Positions 1-11,344 are shown, counted from the first letter of the stretch. The stretch: 64,000 nt of DNA from Erythroxylum novogranatense (GCA_029891385.1 CM057233.1:28131852-28195851), one strand, 5' to 3'. Made by a program: numbers and translations. The notes: generated by a model from the letters alone, not told the origin.

Positions 1-1207
1 AATGCTCGTTAAAGCATTGTAATTGTCCGTTTCATGTAAAGTTTGAAGGTTTTAAAGTTTCATTGTATATTTGTATATGTTTAAGAATGTATGGTTATGT
101 ATGATTATAAGATTTCATGTTTAAGATTGTAAAAGTAAAGATGTATTGGTATGTCTTAAAGAACTTAAATTGATGAATTGCTAGATACCTAGGCTTGCGT
201 TGTTGCCAATTGGAGTTGGGATGGTTTGATTGCTGATTATGTTTGTGAATTGGAAGATAGAAGTGTTTTATGCGGTAGGAGTTAGGTTGGAAATTTTGGG
301 TTAGGCGTTTTTAGAGAGGTGCTGTCCATTTTTTAAAAAAATGGGCAGCCACCTATAGTGTGTATTAGACCATTTTAGAGTTAAAATTTGGATAAAAGGT
401 ATTTCTTAAAGTTGATAGAGTTTGGCAAGATCTTTAAACGGGATAAAAGGGTTAAGTTTCAATTAGGATGAAAAAGTTATGGGCGTTTGAGATTTCAGAT
501 TACTATTCATTTGGTAAATGTTACTATTCATTTGGTAAATGCTACTATTCATATGGTAACTTGCTAAATACCAACTTTAAACAAGTTTCCATTTCTTCTA
601 ATGATAGATATGACTTTTGTTTCCTTCCTAATTGTTTTAAATAACCTTATATCCTTCTAGTATAGTTATGTAGGTCAAACTCGATTTCTTTTGATTAAAA
701 TGTTATACATTTTCAACTTTTGCAAAGATATGAATAGGTAAGCTTAGTAAACCTTTAAAACAACTCATGGATGATTCTTTTCTATGTTTATAAGTAAGTT
801 TTGATACGTTTAATTTTATTTGGAAAACTTCGGATTTCGAGTAAAAGGTTATAAATAAATCAAGTTGGATTTTAAGTAAGCTAGAATAATCGTTGTTCTA
901 TTTTCTTTGTTACTTTGTCTTTTGACCTTGATTCACATGAGTTTTGAAATGTTAGTTAACTAGTTAGATTTTCTATCCTTTTTGACAATGAGAGTGTAGG
1001 GTTTTAGTTGGATTTTAGGGCGATGGCGCCGATTTTTGCCCGAATGGTCGGTTTCACGACCTACAAAGGTCCGATTGAGGCATTTTCTGATTTCATTTGA
1101 CCTAGAGGTCTAGGATTTCGTGGTGAGGAATCGCTTCTTCGTGGGACGCGCGTCCAGATGTCACGCAGGACGTCGGACATGCGTCGCACCAGGGAGGGGT
1201 TCCAACA
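1..1207. repeat. LTR-like non-coding fragment abutting gypsy pol
   Basis: No coding frame is visible. The stretch is AT-rich, then turns CpG-rich at about 1140-1190, as the long LTRs of this window do. It ends in TTCCAACA at 1200-1207, and the gypsy pol frame begins at the next base. Gag and most of protease, which should precede reverse transcriptase, are absent. The CA end suggests an LTR inserted in pol, with atgat (1208-1212) as a possible target duplication whose partner lies outside the window. A simple deletion joining LTR and pol is the alternative. It contains a hairpin (about 317-356) and a triple 21-bp repeat (501-562). Confidence 0.4.
501..562. repeat. 21-bp tandem repeat, about 3 copies
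   Basis: Two exact 20-base copies of tactattcatttggtaaatg, each followed by one variable base, start at 501 and 522. A third diverged copy starts at 543. No function is apparent. Confidence 0.85.
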
Positions 1208-2734
1208 ATGATGAGGAAGGGTTGTGAGGCGTTTTTGGCTTATGTGGTTGACTCCAGGGCAGATAGAGGGAAGTTGGAGGATATTCCAGTAGTCAGGGAA
1301 TTCTTGGACGTCTTTCCCGAGGAATTGCCAGGACTACCGCCAGCTAGGAAAATTGAGTTTCCCTTTGAGCTTCTGTCAGGTACGGCGCCGATTTCAATTT
1401 CGCCTTACCAGATGGCTCCGGCGGAATTGAAAGAGCTTAAGGAGCAGTTGGAGGAGTTGTTAGAGAAGGGGTATATTCGACCGAGCTCTTCACCTTGGGG
1501 AGCTCCGGTTCTTTTTGTGAAGAAGAAAGATGGATCGTTGAGGATGTGTGTGGATTATCGGAAGTTGAATCAGGTTACTGTGAAGAACATATATCCGCTT
1601 CCTCGCATCGATGATCTGTTTGATCAGTTGCAAGGGGTGAAAGTCTTCTCTAAGATAGACTTGAGATCGGGTTATCATCAGTTGAGGATTAAGGAGTCGG
1701 ATGTGCTGAAGTCTGCTTTCAGGACTCGTTATGGGCATTTTGAGTTCTTGGTTATACCTTTCGGATTGACAAATGCGCCTGCAACGTTTATGGATTTGAT
1801 GAATCGGGTCTTTAAGCCATTCTTGGACCAATTTATCATTGTCTTCATTGATGATATCTTGGTGTATTCCAAGAGTGATGAGCAGCATGAAGAGCATTTG
1901 AGGATTTCTTTGGAGACTTTGAGGAGGAACGAGTTGTATGCCAAATTCGATAAATGCGAATTTTGGTTGAGAGAAGTTTCATTTCTTGGACATGTGATCT
2001 CAGAGCAAGGAGTTCATGTGGATCCAAAGAAGATAGAAGCTGTGGTGAATTGGGAAGCACCGAAGAATGTAGCAGAGGTGAGAAGTTTTCTAGGTTTGGC
2101 AGGCTACTACCGGAGGTTTGTGGAGGGATTCTCCATGATAGCCGCTCTGATGACTAAGTTGTTGAGGAAGAATCAGAAGTTTGTTTGGAGTGATGAGTGT
2201 CAGAGGAGCTTCGAGGAGCTCAAGCATAGGTTGACGAGTGCTCTGATTTCGATGTTGCCTTCTGGAGATAAGGGCTATATTGTGTATAGTGATGCTTCGA
2301 GAAAGGGTCTCGGTTGTATTTTGATGCAGGGTGATAGAGTGATTACTTATGCTTCGAGGCAGTTGAAGCCGTAAGAGTTGAATTATCCGACGCATGATTT
2401 GGAGTTGGCAGCTGTGATCTTTGCTTTGAAAATTTGGAGGCATTATTTGTTTGGAGTTCAGACAAGAATTTTTACCGATCATAAGAGTCTGAAGTATTTG
2501 TTGAGCCAAAAGGAACTGAATTTGAGGCAGCGAAGGTGGATTGAGTTGCTCAAGGATTATGATTTGCTGATTGAGTATCATCAGGGCAAGGCCAATGTAG
2601 TGGCGGATGCTTTGAGTAGGAAGTCTTCGATTGCTCATGTTCGGACGGTTTATCTTCCTTTATTGGAAGAGATGGCCAAGCTTAAGATAAGCTTGAAGCA
2701 GGAGGAGTCGGATTGCCTTCTAGCTAATTTTTGA
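1208..2734 (+). pseudogene. pol: gypsy A reverse transcriptase and RNase H, one internal stop
   Basis: The frame opens with the short linker typical of the protease-RT boundary, then the RT domain with its [15 protein letters not shown] and FIDDILVYS motifs (the catalytic aspartates near 1847-1860). RNase H follows, with DAS near 2290, TDHKSLKYL near 2478 and DALSR near 2610. RT makes DNA from the element RNA and RNase H removes the RNA strand, both in the cytoplasmic particle. A TAA at 2372-2374 breaks the frame at the RT/RNase H junction. A TGA at 2732-2734 separates it from the integrase. All three parts stay in the same frame, so only nonsense changes are present. The start at 1208 is the first visible codon, not a real start. 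Confidence 0.9.
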
Positions 2735-4195
2735 GTGAGACCGATACTCAGGGAGAAAGTTAGAGAGTTGCAGGATCAAGATGCAGATTTGAGCAAGCTT
2801 CGAGATGAAATTCGAAATGGTAAGATTTCTGAAGTGATGGTGAGAGATGATAGGCTTATGACAGTAGGAAACAGGCTGTGTATCCTAGATGTGCAGGAGG
2901 TTAAGGATGAGATTATGGATGAGGCACACAATGCGCCTTATGCTATGCATCCAGGTAGGACCAGGATGTATAGAGATTTGAGAGAGCATTTTTGGTGGAA
3001 AGGCATGAAGAGGGATGTAGCAGAGTTTGTCAGTAAGTGTCTAGTGTGTCAGCAAGTTAAAGCTGAACACCAGGCACCTTCAGGCAAGTTGAGACCGTTG
3101 CCTATCCCGGAGTGGAAGTGGCAAAGGGTGACTATGGACTTTCTGATGGGTTTGCCTAAGACCAATAGGAAGCACGATGCTATTTGGGTGATTGTGGATC
3201 GGTTGACGAAGTCAGCTCACTTTTTGGCGATTAAGCAGACTGATTCTTTGCATGTGCTAGCAAAGAAGTATATCGATGAAATAGTGAGATTGCATGGGAT
3301 TCTGGATTCGATTGTGTCCGACAGGGACCCTCGGTTTACTTCGAGGTTTTGGGGTAGTTTGCAGGAAGCTTTGGGTACTAAGCTGAATTTTAGTACGACT
3401 TTCCACCCTCAGACGGATGATCAATCTGAGAGGACCATTCAGATACTTGAGGGGATGCTTCGGGCATGTGTGATGGACTTTAGAGGAGCTTGGGATGAGC
3501 ATTTGCCGTTGGTCGAATTCGCTTATAACAATTCGTACCATTCGAGCATTCAGATGGCTCTATATGAGGCTTTATATGGGCAGAGATGTAGGACTCCGAT
3601 CTGTTGGGATGAAGAAGGAGAGAGGAAATTGGAAGGACCAGAATTGATTCAGACGACGGTTGATAAAGTCAATCTGGTAAAGCAGCGACTTAAGGCAGCA
3701 CAGGATAGGATGAAGAGTTATGTTGATGCTCACCGAAAGGAGATGGAGTATGAAGTCGGTGAGAAAGTGTTCCTTAAGACGTCTCCCTGGAAAGGAGTGA
3801 TGAGATTCGACAAGAAGGGTAAGTTGAGTCCGAGGTATGTGGGTCCTTATGAGATCCTTGAGAAGATTGGACCACTCGCCTACAAATTGGCATTACCTAC
3901 GGAATTGTCGCAGATCCATGATGTCTTCCAAGTGTCTATGTTGAGGAGGTATAGATCAGATCCTTCTCATATCATTCAAACTAGTGAAGTTCAGTTGCGG
4001 GATGATCTGAGTTATGAGGAGCTACTAGTGGAGATTCTGGACACCAAGGAAAAAGTCCTCAGGAACAAGACAGTTCAGTTAGTCAAAGTCCTGTGGAGGA
4101 ATCATTCGGTAGAGGAGGCTACCTGGGAGCCATTAAAAGCCATGCGGGAGAAGTATCCGCATCTCTTTGATGATTCAGGTAAATTTCGAGGATGA
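2735..4195 (+). CDS. gypsy A integrase with chromodomain (open 486-codon stretch)
   Basis: Integrase inserts the cDNA into host chromatin. The sequence shows the HHCC zinc-binding region (HPGRTRMY to CLVCQQVKAEHQ, about 2948-3075). The DDE core follows: TMDFLMGLP near 3133, SDRDPRFTSRFW near 3319, and TDDQSERTIQ near 3412, where the family usually has TDGQSERT. A chromodomain lies at about 3955-4190 (VEILDTKEKVLRNK, LVKVLWRNHSVEEATWE). Chromodomains direct insertion towards particular chromatin. The reading is continuous with the upstream RT frame after a TGA. It ends with TGA at 4193-4195, ten bases before the polypurine tract. It would need readthrough to be made as part of Pol. Confidence 0.88.
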   Translation: MRPILREKVRELQDQDADLSKLRDEIRNGKISEVMVRDDRLMTVGNRLCILDVQEVKDEIMDEAHNAPYAMHPGRTRMYRDLREHFWWKGMKRDVAEFVSKCLVCQQVKAEHQAPSGKLRPLPIPEWKWQRVTMDFLMGLPKTNRKHDAIWVIVDRLTKSAHFLAIKQTDSLHVLAKKYIDEIVRLHGILDSIVSDRDPRFTSRFWGSLQEALGTKLNFSTTFHPQTDDQSERTIQILEGMLRACVMDFRGAWDEHLPLVEFAYNNSYHSSIQMALYEALYGQRCRTPICWDEEGERKLEGPELIQTTVDKVNLVKQRLKAAQDRMKSYVDAHRKEMEYEVGEKVFLKTSPWKGVMRFDKKGKLSPRYVGPYEILEKIGPLAYKLALPTELSQIHDVFQVSMLRRYRSDPSHIIQTSEVQLRDDLSYEELLVEILDTKEKVLRNKTVQLVKVLWRNHSVEEATWEPLKAMREKYPHLFDDSGKFRG

Positions 4196-4204
4196 AATTT
4201 CTTT

Positions 4205-4219
4205 TAAGAGGGGGAGAAA
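4205..4219 (+). promoter_or_regulatory. polypurine tract of gypsy A
   Basis: Purine run aagagggggagaaa directly before the LTR start TGTTGGACCCC. It primes plus-strand DNA synthesis in LTR elements. Confidence 0.85.
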
Positions 4220-6449
4220 TGTTGGACCCCGAATTTTTTTAATGATGATATTAAGCATGAATTGTGATAATTATGTGTTTATGCCTTAGTTTGATTAATT
4301 TTGGAGTATTAGTGCATAATTGAGGTGTATTTGCGTTTAATATTGTTGAAATGAGAATTTATGGGTAAAAGTTTATAAGGGCATTTTGGGAAGATTACTT
4401 GAGTTAGAATGGTTTAGGCTTTGAAAGGAAGGGTATAATGGTCTTTATACTCCCTTTTGACTTAAGTAGGAAGTTAGAAGGAAAAGAAAAGAAAGAAGAA
4501 AAAGAAGGAAATAGAGGAAAGAAGAAGAAGAGTGCGACGTCGATGAGAAGAAGAGAAGAGAAGAGGGGTTCTTCAATCTTTGCAGTTTTCGACCGATTTG
4601 AAGTGATTTCCTGGTAAGTTCTGCTTGTGTTAAACTTGTTATGGTTAGATTTAAACCTAGAGAATGTTGAATGTAGCAGAATCAAAGGTTTTAGGGTGTG
4701 TAAAGCAAAAATGGTTGGATTTTGTGGATTGATATGTTTGTGACTGATTTTGAGGTTTGATTGAGTTAGAAATATAGTTAAAGACATGATCTAAAGTTTA
4801 GATGTGCTGCATTTGAATTAGGGAAAGGATTGAAGTGAGAAAATGCTGGAAAACGGGTTTCGGAGTCGTTCTCTAGACTCGCATGACTCGACGTGCGTAT
4901 GAACACGCTGCGGTGTGCGAGAAAGGGAAGCAACGTCGCGACTAATTAATGTTTATTCGCCGCGACGTGCGAAGGCGTGGTCTTCACCGCGGCGCACACT
5001 TGTGTGCACGCTACGGAGAGCATGGGCTGTTCGCCGCAACGAGCATGGCTTTCGTCGCGGTGACCGAAGTCTTCGTCGCGGCGAGCGAAGTCTTCGTCAC
5101 GGCGAACGTCCCTACGTCGCGACGAGCGCCCCGGTTCCAGCAAAGATGAAGTTGGTATTTTGGGTATATCTTTTGCTATAGATGTCCAAATGAGGTGATT
5201 TTGGATTCGTTGTGATCTAGAAATAAAGGGCTACAAGTTTTATGAAGAAGGGAAGTTCGAAATCAGCCTTTAAGGGTTCGAGAATTTAGATGGAAGTCGG
5301 ATGTAGACGTTTAGTGTTTTACTTTTAATTGTCAAGCTTTATGGAATATTTCTTTTGCGTAATGATTGAATGAGAACTTGGTTTATTATAGGAAACCAAG
5401 CCGACCTGACCCAATCGTAAGAGGAAGGACACCAGTGAGTGGGATACTCGGGCGATATTAGGTGGGTAATATGTTTATGATTATTGTGTGTATGGGCAAA
5501 TTGCCTTGTGTATGCTTGCTTGCACTATGTGACATTGCTTGTGTTAAATTGTATGAGAAATATTGAATATGCATTATGATTATGATTATGCATGGCCTTG
5601 ATAGGCCTTATGGCATTTTGCAAGAATGGAAAGAATGAAAATTATGAAAGCTTTGATAAATGCTTTGAACATGGAACGAATGGTTGTGTGTATTGTTTAG
5701 GTGAGAGAGTTATGGATGGAGTCACGTGCACGTTGACATAAAGCCTTCTCCCGGCTGTCCGCTTGAGGCAACGAGATCCTTAAGAAATCGGACTCGGATA
5801 GTTTACGGTATAAACTTCGGTTTATCCGGATCGTTTTACGGAACTCTCGAACCATTTGTGTGCATTCAGGATTGATTTGACAGAAATGATGCATAATGAT
5901 TGTTATGTTGAGAAACAGAAATTGCATGACCTATGTTTATATGAATGTGAATCAATTGATGAATCTTGACTTGCTATAGATATATACATATTGCTTGATT
6001 GTGTGGCTCGTTGCCAATGGCTATAAACGATATGCCATCGAGCTCAGCACTCACCCCATTACTCTCCCCTCCTCAGGTGCAGATCGAGACGATTGTCGAC
6101 CTTGCAGGGCATCGGAAACTTCGAGCTAGTTAAGAGCCTTGTATTAAGTTAGTACTTGGTTAGCCCGCCAGCATTTCATCATATAGCATACTTATGTATT
6201 TTGGAATTAAATTTCATTTTGTATTATGCTACCTTTGTATATACTTGCTGAATTTCCGTTAAGTTGTAATGGCATGAAGCCCCTTAGTTTTTGGGGTGTT
6301 TAACTCATAGATGTGAATGTATGTGTGTGTATCGAATTATGGATTTGTATGGATGTTGGGATCGGGTCCGAAGGTATTTGGGCGCCCGTCACCGGCGCAG
6401 CCCGAGGGGCGGCCTCGGGAATTTGGAGATCCGGGACCCGGGCCCAACA
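4220..6449 (+). repeat. 3' LTR of gypsy A (2,230 bp)
   Basis: It starts TGTTGGACCC and ends GGGCCCAACA, a near-perfect terminal inverted repeat. Inside are a GTAAGT donor-like site at 4614, a CpG-dense island at about 4885-5140, a 70-nt exon-like block 5392-5461 (tattatag before, gtgggt after) and an acceptor-like cctcctcag ending 6076. Short ORFs in the CpG island are low-complexity and not genes. The base after the LTR continues the LINE RNase H. Confidence 0.92.
4885..5140 (+). other. CpG-dense island inside LTR A
   Basis: Dense cgtcgcgacg and cgccgcgacg-like words in an otherwise AT-rich LTR. The same kind of island, with different sequence, occurs in every long gypsy LTR here. Confidence 0.8.
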
Positions 6450-6984
6450 CAAAGGGTGTAGTATCAAATACAGTGATTCAGAAATTGGAATGTTCTGTAA
6501 AATTCGCGAGCTAGTCTGCACATCTGTTGCTTTCTCGATAGATATGTCGATGTACAACAGTTCAGTTCCAAGTAAAGAGTTCATTGATGGCCATGATTAG
6601 AGGATTGAGAGCCCTTGATCGGGTAGCAGAGGAAGACAGGAGATTTAGCACCGCTGTGGAGTCCACTTTTAGTTCGACCCGGCAATAACCCATATTCCAA
6701 GCGAGTGTGAGCCTAGAGTATATGCCCCAGAGTTCTACAGATACAGAGGAGCACCAACCCAAATTCTGGCTGAAGCCTCTAAGCCAAGCTCCAGTACTAT
6801 CACGTATGAGGCCCCTTGCTGTGGCTGAGTACGAGGAATGCTTACATGCTCCATTCGTATTTAATTTAATCCACCCAGAAGGAGGTTTGCACCATCCGAT
6901 CAGATGTTCTTGTCGAGGCCAATGACCAATTTCTGTTCTATTGTGCCAGACGGACGACTTGTAGATCTGGTGGGTATAGTTCAA
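6450..6984 (-). pseudogene. LINE RNase H (RVT_3-like) domain
   Basis: The first part is open from 6984 to 6562 and reads WCKPPSGWIKLNTNGACK, the opening strand of plant LINE RNase H, followed by the ELWG and KVDS regions. The domain then shifts frame. The closing YRESNRCAD segment, two bases out of frame and with two stops, can be followed down to 6450, where the gypsy LTR begins. The final residues are therefore displaced by the insertion. It would act with the upstream RT during target-primed reverse transcription. Confidence 0.8.
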
Positions 6985-7329
6985 ATATTGTAGATCGGTG
7001 AGGATGGTCAGTCGAACTGGTCAGAAAAAAGGGCCATGCTTTGCCACGTCCAAAAAAACCAACAAGTAGTACCAAAAAGAATCGACCAATCGTATCCTCA
7101 CACTAGTTGGTGGTGTTGAAGATTTCTAATGTGTCACTCTCGAGTCAGCATAGTGAGAAAGTCAACTGAAACTATTTGTGGAGGGAAGTTGCCTCATATG
7201 TTTCGCGCTTTAACGCAGTCGCGCACAACGTGCAATAAGGATTCTTCGAGACGACAATGATAGCAAGCTCCATCTATACTGAGTTTTCTACAGACTCATT
7301 GTTGGCTTGAGAGAAGTCGATTGTGTGCG

Positions 7330-7730
7330 AGAAGTCAAAGGAAGGAGCGAATGCGTTGCGGACCCTTCCATTGCCAAAGTGCCTTCCAGATTTCATTAGT
7401 CGACTCGTCATCATGCTCTATAAGCCTGGAATACGTAAATGCGATAGTGAAATGTCCAGCGTCTGAAAATCCCCAGGTCAGCTTATCCTGTTCTAGGTAG
7501 GGCTAAAGGGGAAACGTCCCCGCTTTAGCCCTACAAATTGAATCGAGGAGTAAATATTGAAACGCTTCCCAATGCCAATTACCATAAGTGTCCACAAAGT
7601 GCTGAACTTGGAGATTGATAGAGGCTTGGGGAACTGGGGTTATTGCATGGGTTATAAGGGGCCCCATGCCCTCTACCCAATAGTCGAGCCAGAATCGAGT
7701 CCTAGCACCATCACAGATCATCCATTTCAT
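7330..7730 (-). pseudogene. LINE zf-RVT / post-RT region
   Basis: From 7730 the minus strand reads MKWMICDGARTRFWLDYW, matching the conserved WxxGDG..FWxDxW segment after RT in plant LINEs. It is followed by GNWHWEAFQYLLL. Below about 7500 the frame shifts, but the IWKALWQWKGPQRIRSFLWLL region of zf-RVT is recognisable. 6985-7330 carries only degraded LINE linker sequence. Confidence 0.72.
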
Positions 7731-8288
7731 GCCCTGTAGGACAATGTGTCATGTAGCCTTAATACATCTCCAAATCATTGATCCGCTGGTTGCTTCAAAA
7801 GAGAAGGGTAGATTGTTGACATCAAAGTTATACTTCGCTGAGAGAATTTTTACCCATAACACATTCAACTTGGAGATCAGTGACCATCCTAAGTTTGCTA
7901 AGAAAGCATCATTGGTTTCTCAAATTTTTTGAATACCGAGGCCCCCTATCTCTTTCAATTTACAAACGTTCTCCTAGTTTACTAGGTGAATCCTCTTTTG
8001 TCCATTAGACGAGCCCTATAGTAACTGTCGCATTAACTTCTCCAACTCATCACAAAGTTTTCAGGGCAAACGAACTATCTGCATTGTGTTACTGGGGAGG
8101 CGTTTATAACTAATTGAATCAGAGTGATTTGTCCTCAAAAGATAACAGATTCGTTGACCATCCGGATAGTAGTTGTTGAACCTTATCAAGAATGTGTTGA
8201 TAGGTTCGTTTATTGACTCTTTCATGCAAAAGCGGAACTCTAAGATATCATCTAAGATCAGTCGTTTGTTTAAATCCCAATTCGCTGC

Positions 8289-9352
8289 TTAACAGGTGTG
8301 ACACTGAAGAAGGGATGTTCTTTGAGAAAAAGCAACGAGATTTCTCTTGGTTGACGCTTTGCCCAGAAACCACACAAAAATATTAAACATTTCTCGAATA
8401 ACTTGTACTTGATCTACTGAGGCTTTTGAGAAAAGAATGAAATCATTAGCAAAGAATAGGTGAGAAATAGGAGGTCCATGCATGCTTAATTGAATAGGTT
8501 TCCAAAGTTCACTGAGTGGGCAATTGAGTGTCGCAGACGTTCCATACATAGGACAAAGAGGTAAGGCGAGATGGGGTCTCCCTATTAGATACCTCTTGTG
8601 GGACTGAATTCATCACTTAGTTTGCCATTCCAGTTCACTTGGATAGGGACTAAAGAAATGCACTTTAGAATAAGGTTGATCAAAGAGTTAGGTATCCCAA
8701 TGTCGGTTAAAGTATCCATTGTGAAGTCCTAAGACAGCCTGTCGTAGGCTTTTTTCAGATCTACCTTAATAGCCATTATCCCTTTCCGTCCAATTTTCCT
8801 TTTCATTGTATGGATGACTTCTTGATTAATGATAATATTGTTCGTAATCAAGTGTCCTGGAACAAAACTGCATTGGGAAGGAGCTACCAAGTTGTCAAGG
8901 TAAAGTTTAAGCCGGTTGACAATGGTCTTAGTAAGAGCTTTATAGATCATCGAACATAACGCGATTGGTCTGAATTGAGTAATCGACATAGGAGACAGAA
9001 TCTTTGGGATAAGAACCATAATCGTGCAATTTAGTTCAGATTCTCAAACTTCATGTCGAAAAATCATCTATAGAAAGGAGATCAGCAAGGGTCTGATAAT
9101 GTCCCATTGGGATTGGTAGAATAAAGCAGTGAAGCCATCAAATCTTGGAGCCTTATTAGGAGCCATGTTAAAGAAGGTCATCTTAATTTCATCAGGGCGG
9201 AGTGGGCATTCTAAATCAGAAATAACTTGGTGGGATATGGGAGGGAAGAAACCCGTGATCAGATAGTCTGTAGGAGGTTGTGATTCGGCCGTATAGAGAT
9301 TCTCGAGGAAATTCTTGGCTATGCTTCTGATACCCGTGGTATCCGATATCAC
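8289..9352 (-). pseudogene. LINE reverse transcriptase, broken and catalytically dead
   Basis: Pieces in order on the minus strand: 9352-9068 (LRPDEIKMTFFNMAPNKAPR, the plant LINE KAPGPDG region), 9019-8729 (MVLIPKI, FRPIALCSMIYKALTK, VDLKKAYDRLS) and 8549-8289 (GPPISHLFFANDFILFSKAS). The catalytic FADD motif reads FAND (near 8434-8460), so an essential aspartate is lost. At least three frameshifts separate the pieces. 7731-8288 holds further decayed C-terminal RT sequence. Confidence 0.82.
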
Positions 9353-10017
9353 GATTCCATTTTCGTCTTTTAAAGAATTTATTTTTGTATGCCGTCATTT
9401 GGTCGATGTGATAGCATGATAGTATTTTGTATTCCTGTTGTCCTGACCTAGCGATTAACTTCGAGAACATTGATGCCAGTAGAGTTCTTCTTGGGAAAGG
9501 ACTTGTTCCAGTTCAAACCTAAGAAAGATAATCCTCTAGATCACAGAGAGAAGTTGAGTCTTCGTCTTCAAGCATTTTTTGGATGCCTTGGAGTCTTGCC
9601 ATTAGATGTTTTTTTCCTGTGGAAGAAGTTGTCGAAAGTAGTAGAGTTCCAGTGTTGAAGACTTTCCGAAATATTTCTGATTGCTCCGTTAAAGTCTGAA
9701 GTGGTAGGATTCCAATTATCAGCTACAAATTGGCAAAACATTCATGAGTCAACTAAGCGGACTGAAATCAAAGGGCATAGGAGTCAGCGGAGAAGGTGTG
9801 CAATTTTTAAGTGTAATAGGCCGATGGTCTGATTTCAAGAAGGGTAAATGAGTTACAATTGTGGTTTGTAAGGCCGACTACAAAGAATTAGATTCGAAAA
9901 CTAGGTCTAATCTGGCGAGAATTGTCCCCTTCGCTAGGTGAATTTGGGTCCGAAAAAGCTAAGGTCTTGAAGTTAACAATTTTGCACACAGTCCCGAAAC
10001 TGTGAATTAATAATAGA
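9353..10017 (-). pseudogene. decayed LINE endonuclease-RT linker
   Basis: No long frame remains. The position between endonuclease and RT on the minus strand fits the long linker of L1-type ORF2. Only short open stretches (for example 9470-9216) are seen. Confidence 0.5.
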
Positions 10018-10498
10018 TTAGAGTCGAGACCCTCCGCATTTATCAGTGCTTTCTAGCGTGACATTGAAGTCCCCACCCACAAGCCATGGTTGACAGATAA
10101 CCTTGGCAATTTTACACAAATACGTCCATAAAAAATGTTGTAAAGAATACGTAGGGCTGGAGTAAATGAGATCTTTGGTCCCATTGAATATTCGTATGCA
10201 CAAATTATCAGTGAGCAAGCAAAATTCGAACTATGATTTTATCTTTTCATAATAATCAGATGCCACCCGAGTATCCTTTTACTTCTACTCAGAATGAGTT
10301 TGCAAAGCCCAAACTTTGAATGGCTTTCAACGCTCGTATACCGCTTATTCGAGGTTCAACCGATATAATAAGGAGAGGTTTATGAATTCGAATGTAGTTC
10401 TTGATGATGGGCTTGAAGGTCTTACCTCCAACCTTTTGACAGTTCCATAAGAATATTGACATTAAATAATGCAAGAGGAAAACAAGATCGTTAAGCAT
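10018..10498 (-). pseudogene. LINE endonuclease (APE-like) fragments
   Basis: On the minus strand from about 10462, MSIFLWNCQKVGGK followed by IRIHKPLLIISVEPRISG matches the N-terminus of plant LINE AP-endonuclease. The fragment 10218-10018 holds WLVGGDFNV, the GDFN active-site motif (near 10069). The enzyme would nick target DNA to prime reverse transcription. The two parts lie in different frames and the middle is degraded. Confidence 0.78.
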
Positions 10499-10507
10499 GA
10501 GTGTTAT

Positions 10508-10744
10508 CTAAGATATTAGTCCACACCTGACACTGGGTTGTCGTGTGGGTCTGTGGAATCTCATCTGTCTGAGTATCGGAATCGAGAGTTGGTTTAAGTG
10601 CGATTGTCGAAACTTGTTCAGAGTCAGGTGGTTTCGAGGGGGTAGCATGTATTTTTGGATTGAGGATGTCGAAGCGGTATTATGAGTGGCATCAATTGGA
10701 TCCTCTTCCATGTCCCCGCAGCCCATCTCTTGATTTATAGGCAT
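10508..10744 (-). pseudogene. sequence upstream of the LINE endonuclease, possible ORF1 tail
   Basis: An open minus-strand stretch of 78 codons just upstream of the endonuclease. No domain is recognised. By position it may be the end of LINE ORF1 or the ORF1-ORF2 spacer. It ends where the plus-strand pararetrovirus sequence starts. Confidence 0.35.
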
Positions 10745-10749
10745 ATTAA

Positions 10750-11130
10750 AGGATTGATCATTTATATTGATAAATTATTCAGTGATGTTGCTAAAGTAGG
10801 AACTAACATACAAACAAAACTAAGAACTTTACTTGAAATTCAGTATCCAATTTAGCTAAATCCAAATATAACTCCTTGACTCTCCTTTTCTAAATCTAGC
10901 TCTACAAATAAACCCAATCTTTTTCGATCACAATCATTGTGTTTACAAAGACCTTTAAGATTTACGGAACATAGACAAAATTTAGAACAATCCGTTAAAA
11001 TTACTGATCCTATTATTTCTCATCAACACCCAGCACAAACTGTTAATAAGGAATTAACTACAATCAAAACACAATTACAGGAATTAACTACCAATATTAA
11101 AAATATTCTATGAGCATTACTCAATATATT
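10750..11130 (+). pseudogene. pararetrovirus coiled-coil region
   Basis: A plus-strand frame with several stops, ending in a KELTTIKTQLQELTT-like heptad pattern near 11049-11110. It may correspond to a virion-associated or coat-upstream coiled coil, but this is by position and composition only. 11130-11344 continues in the same glutamine- and lysine-rich style. Confidence 0.45.
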
Positions 11131-11344
11131 ACTGAAGTACGAGATAAACAAATACTATTAGAATTCTAAGTAAATGAACTATTAAACAATCAAACTCATA
11201 TTACTAGAACAATACAACAATTAGTAAAGGATAATATACAACACAAAGAATCAATAAACAATATTCAAAAAAATGTTGAAAAATTAGTATCCAGGTTAGA
11301 ACAAATCGTTGATAAAATAATAAACAAAGGACCCACATCAGAAG

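Larger units (their letters stand above)
1208..6449 (+). mobile_element. Ty3/gypsy chromovirus (element A), 5' part missing
   Basis: The right part of a gypsy element. It holds reverse transcriptase, RNase H, integrase and chromodomain in one frame, then a polypurine tract and a complete 3' LTR. The domain order and the C-terminal chromodomain place it among chromoviruses, most likely the long-LTR Tekay/Del group. Gag, protease, primer site and 5' LTR are missing or lie left of the window. The 3' LTR ends at 6449 directly against the RNase H coding sequence of a minus-strand LINE, so the element landed in that LINE. Confidence 0.9.
6450..10745 (-). mobile_element. L1-type LINE remnant, minus strand
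   Basis: Read on the minus strand from 10745 down to 6450, fragments follow the order expected for a plant L1-type LINE with an RNase H tail: endonuclease, reverse transcriptase, zf-RVT and RNase H. Many stops and frameshifts break every domain. The 3' end is cut at 6450 by gypsy A, so the tail and poly(A) should lie beyond the left edge of the window. The 5' end gives way to pararetrovirus sequence near 10745-10750. Confidence 0.85.

Noticed and set aside
4915..5181. Overlapping Arg/Ala-rich open frames on both strands in the CpG island of LTR A
   Set aside because: Open only because GC-rich repeats lack stop codons; similar frames occur in every LTR island (12998-13322, 27040-27385, 45016-45288, 52605-52952).
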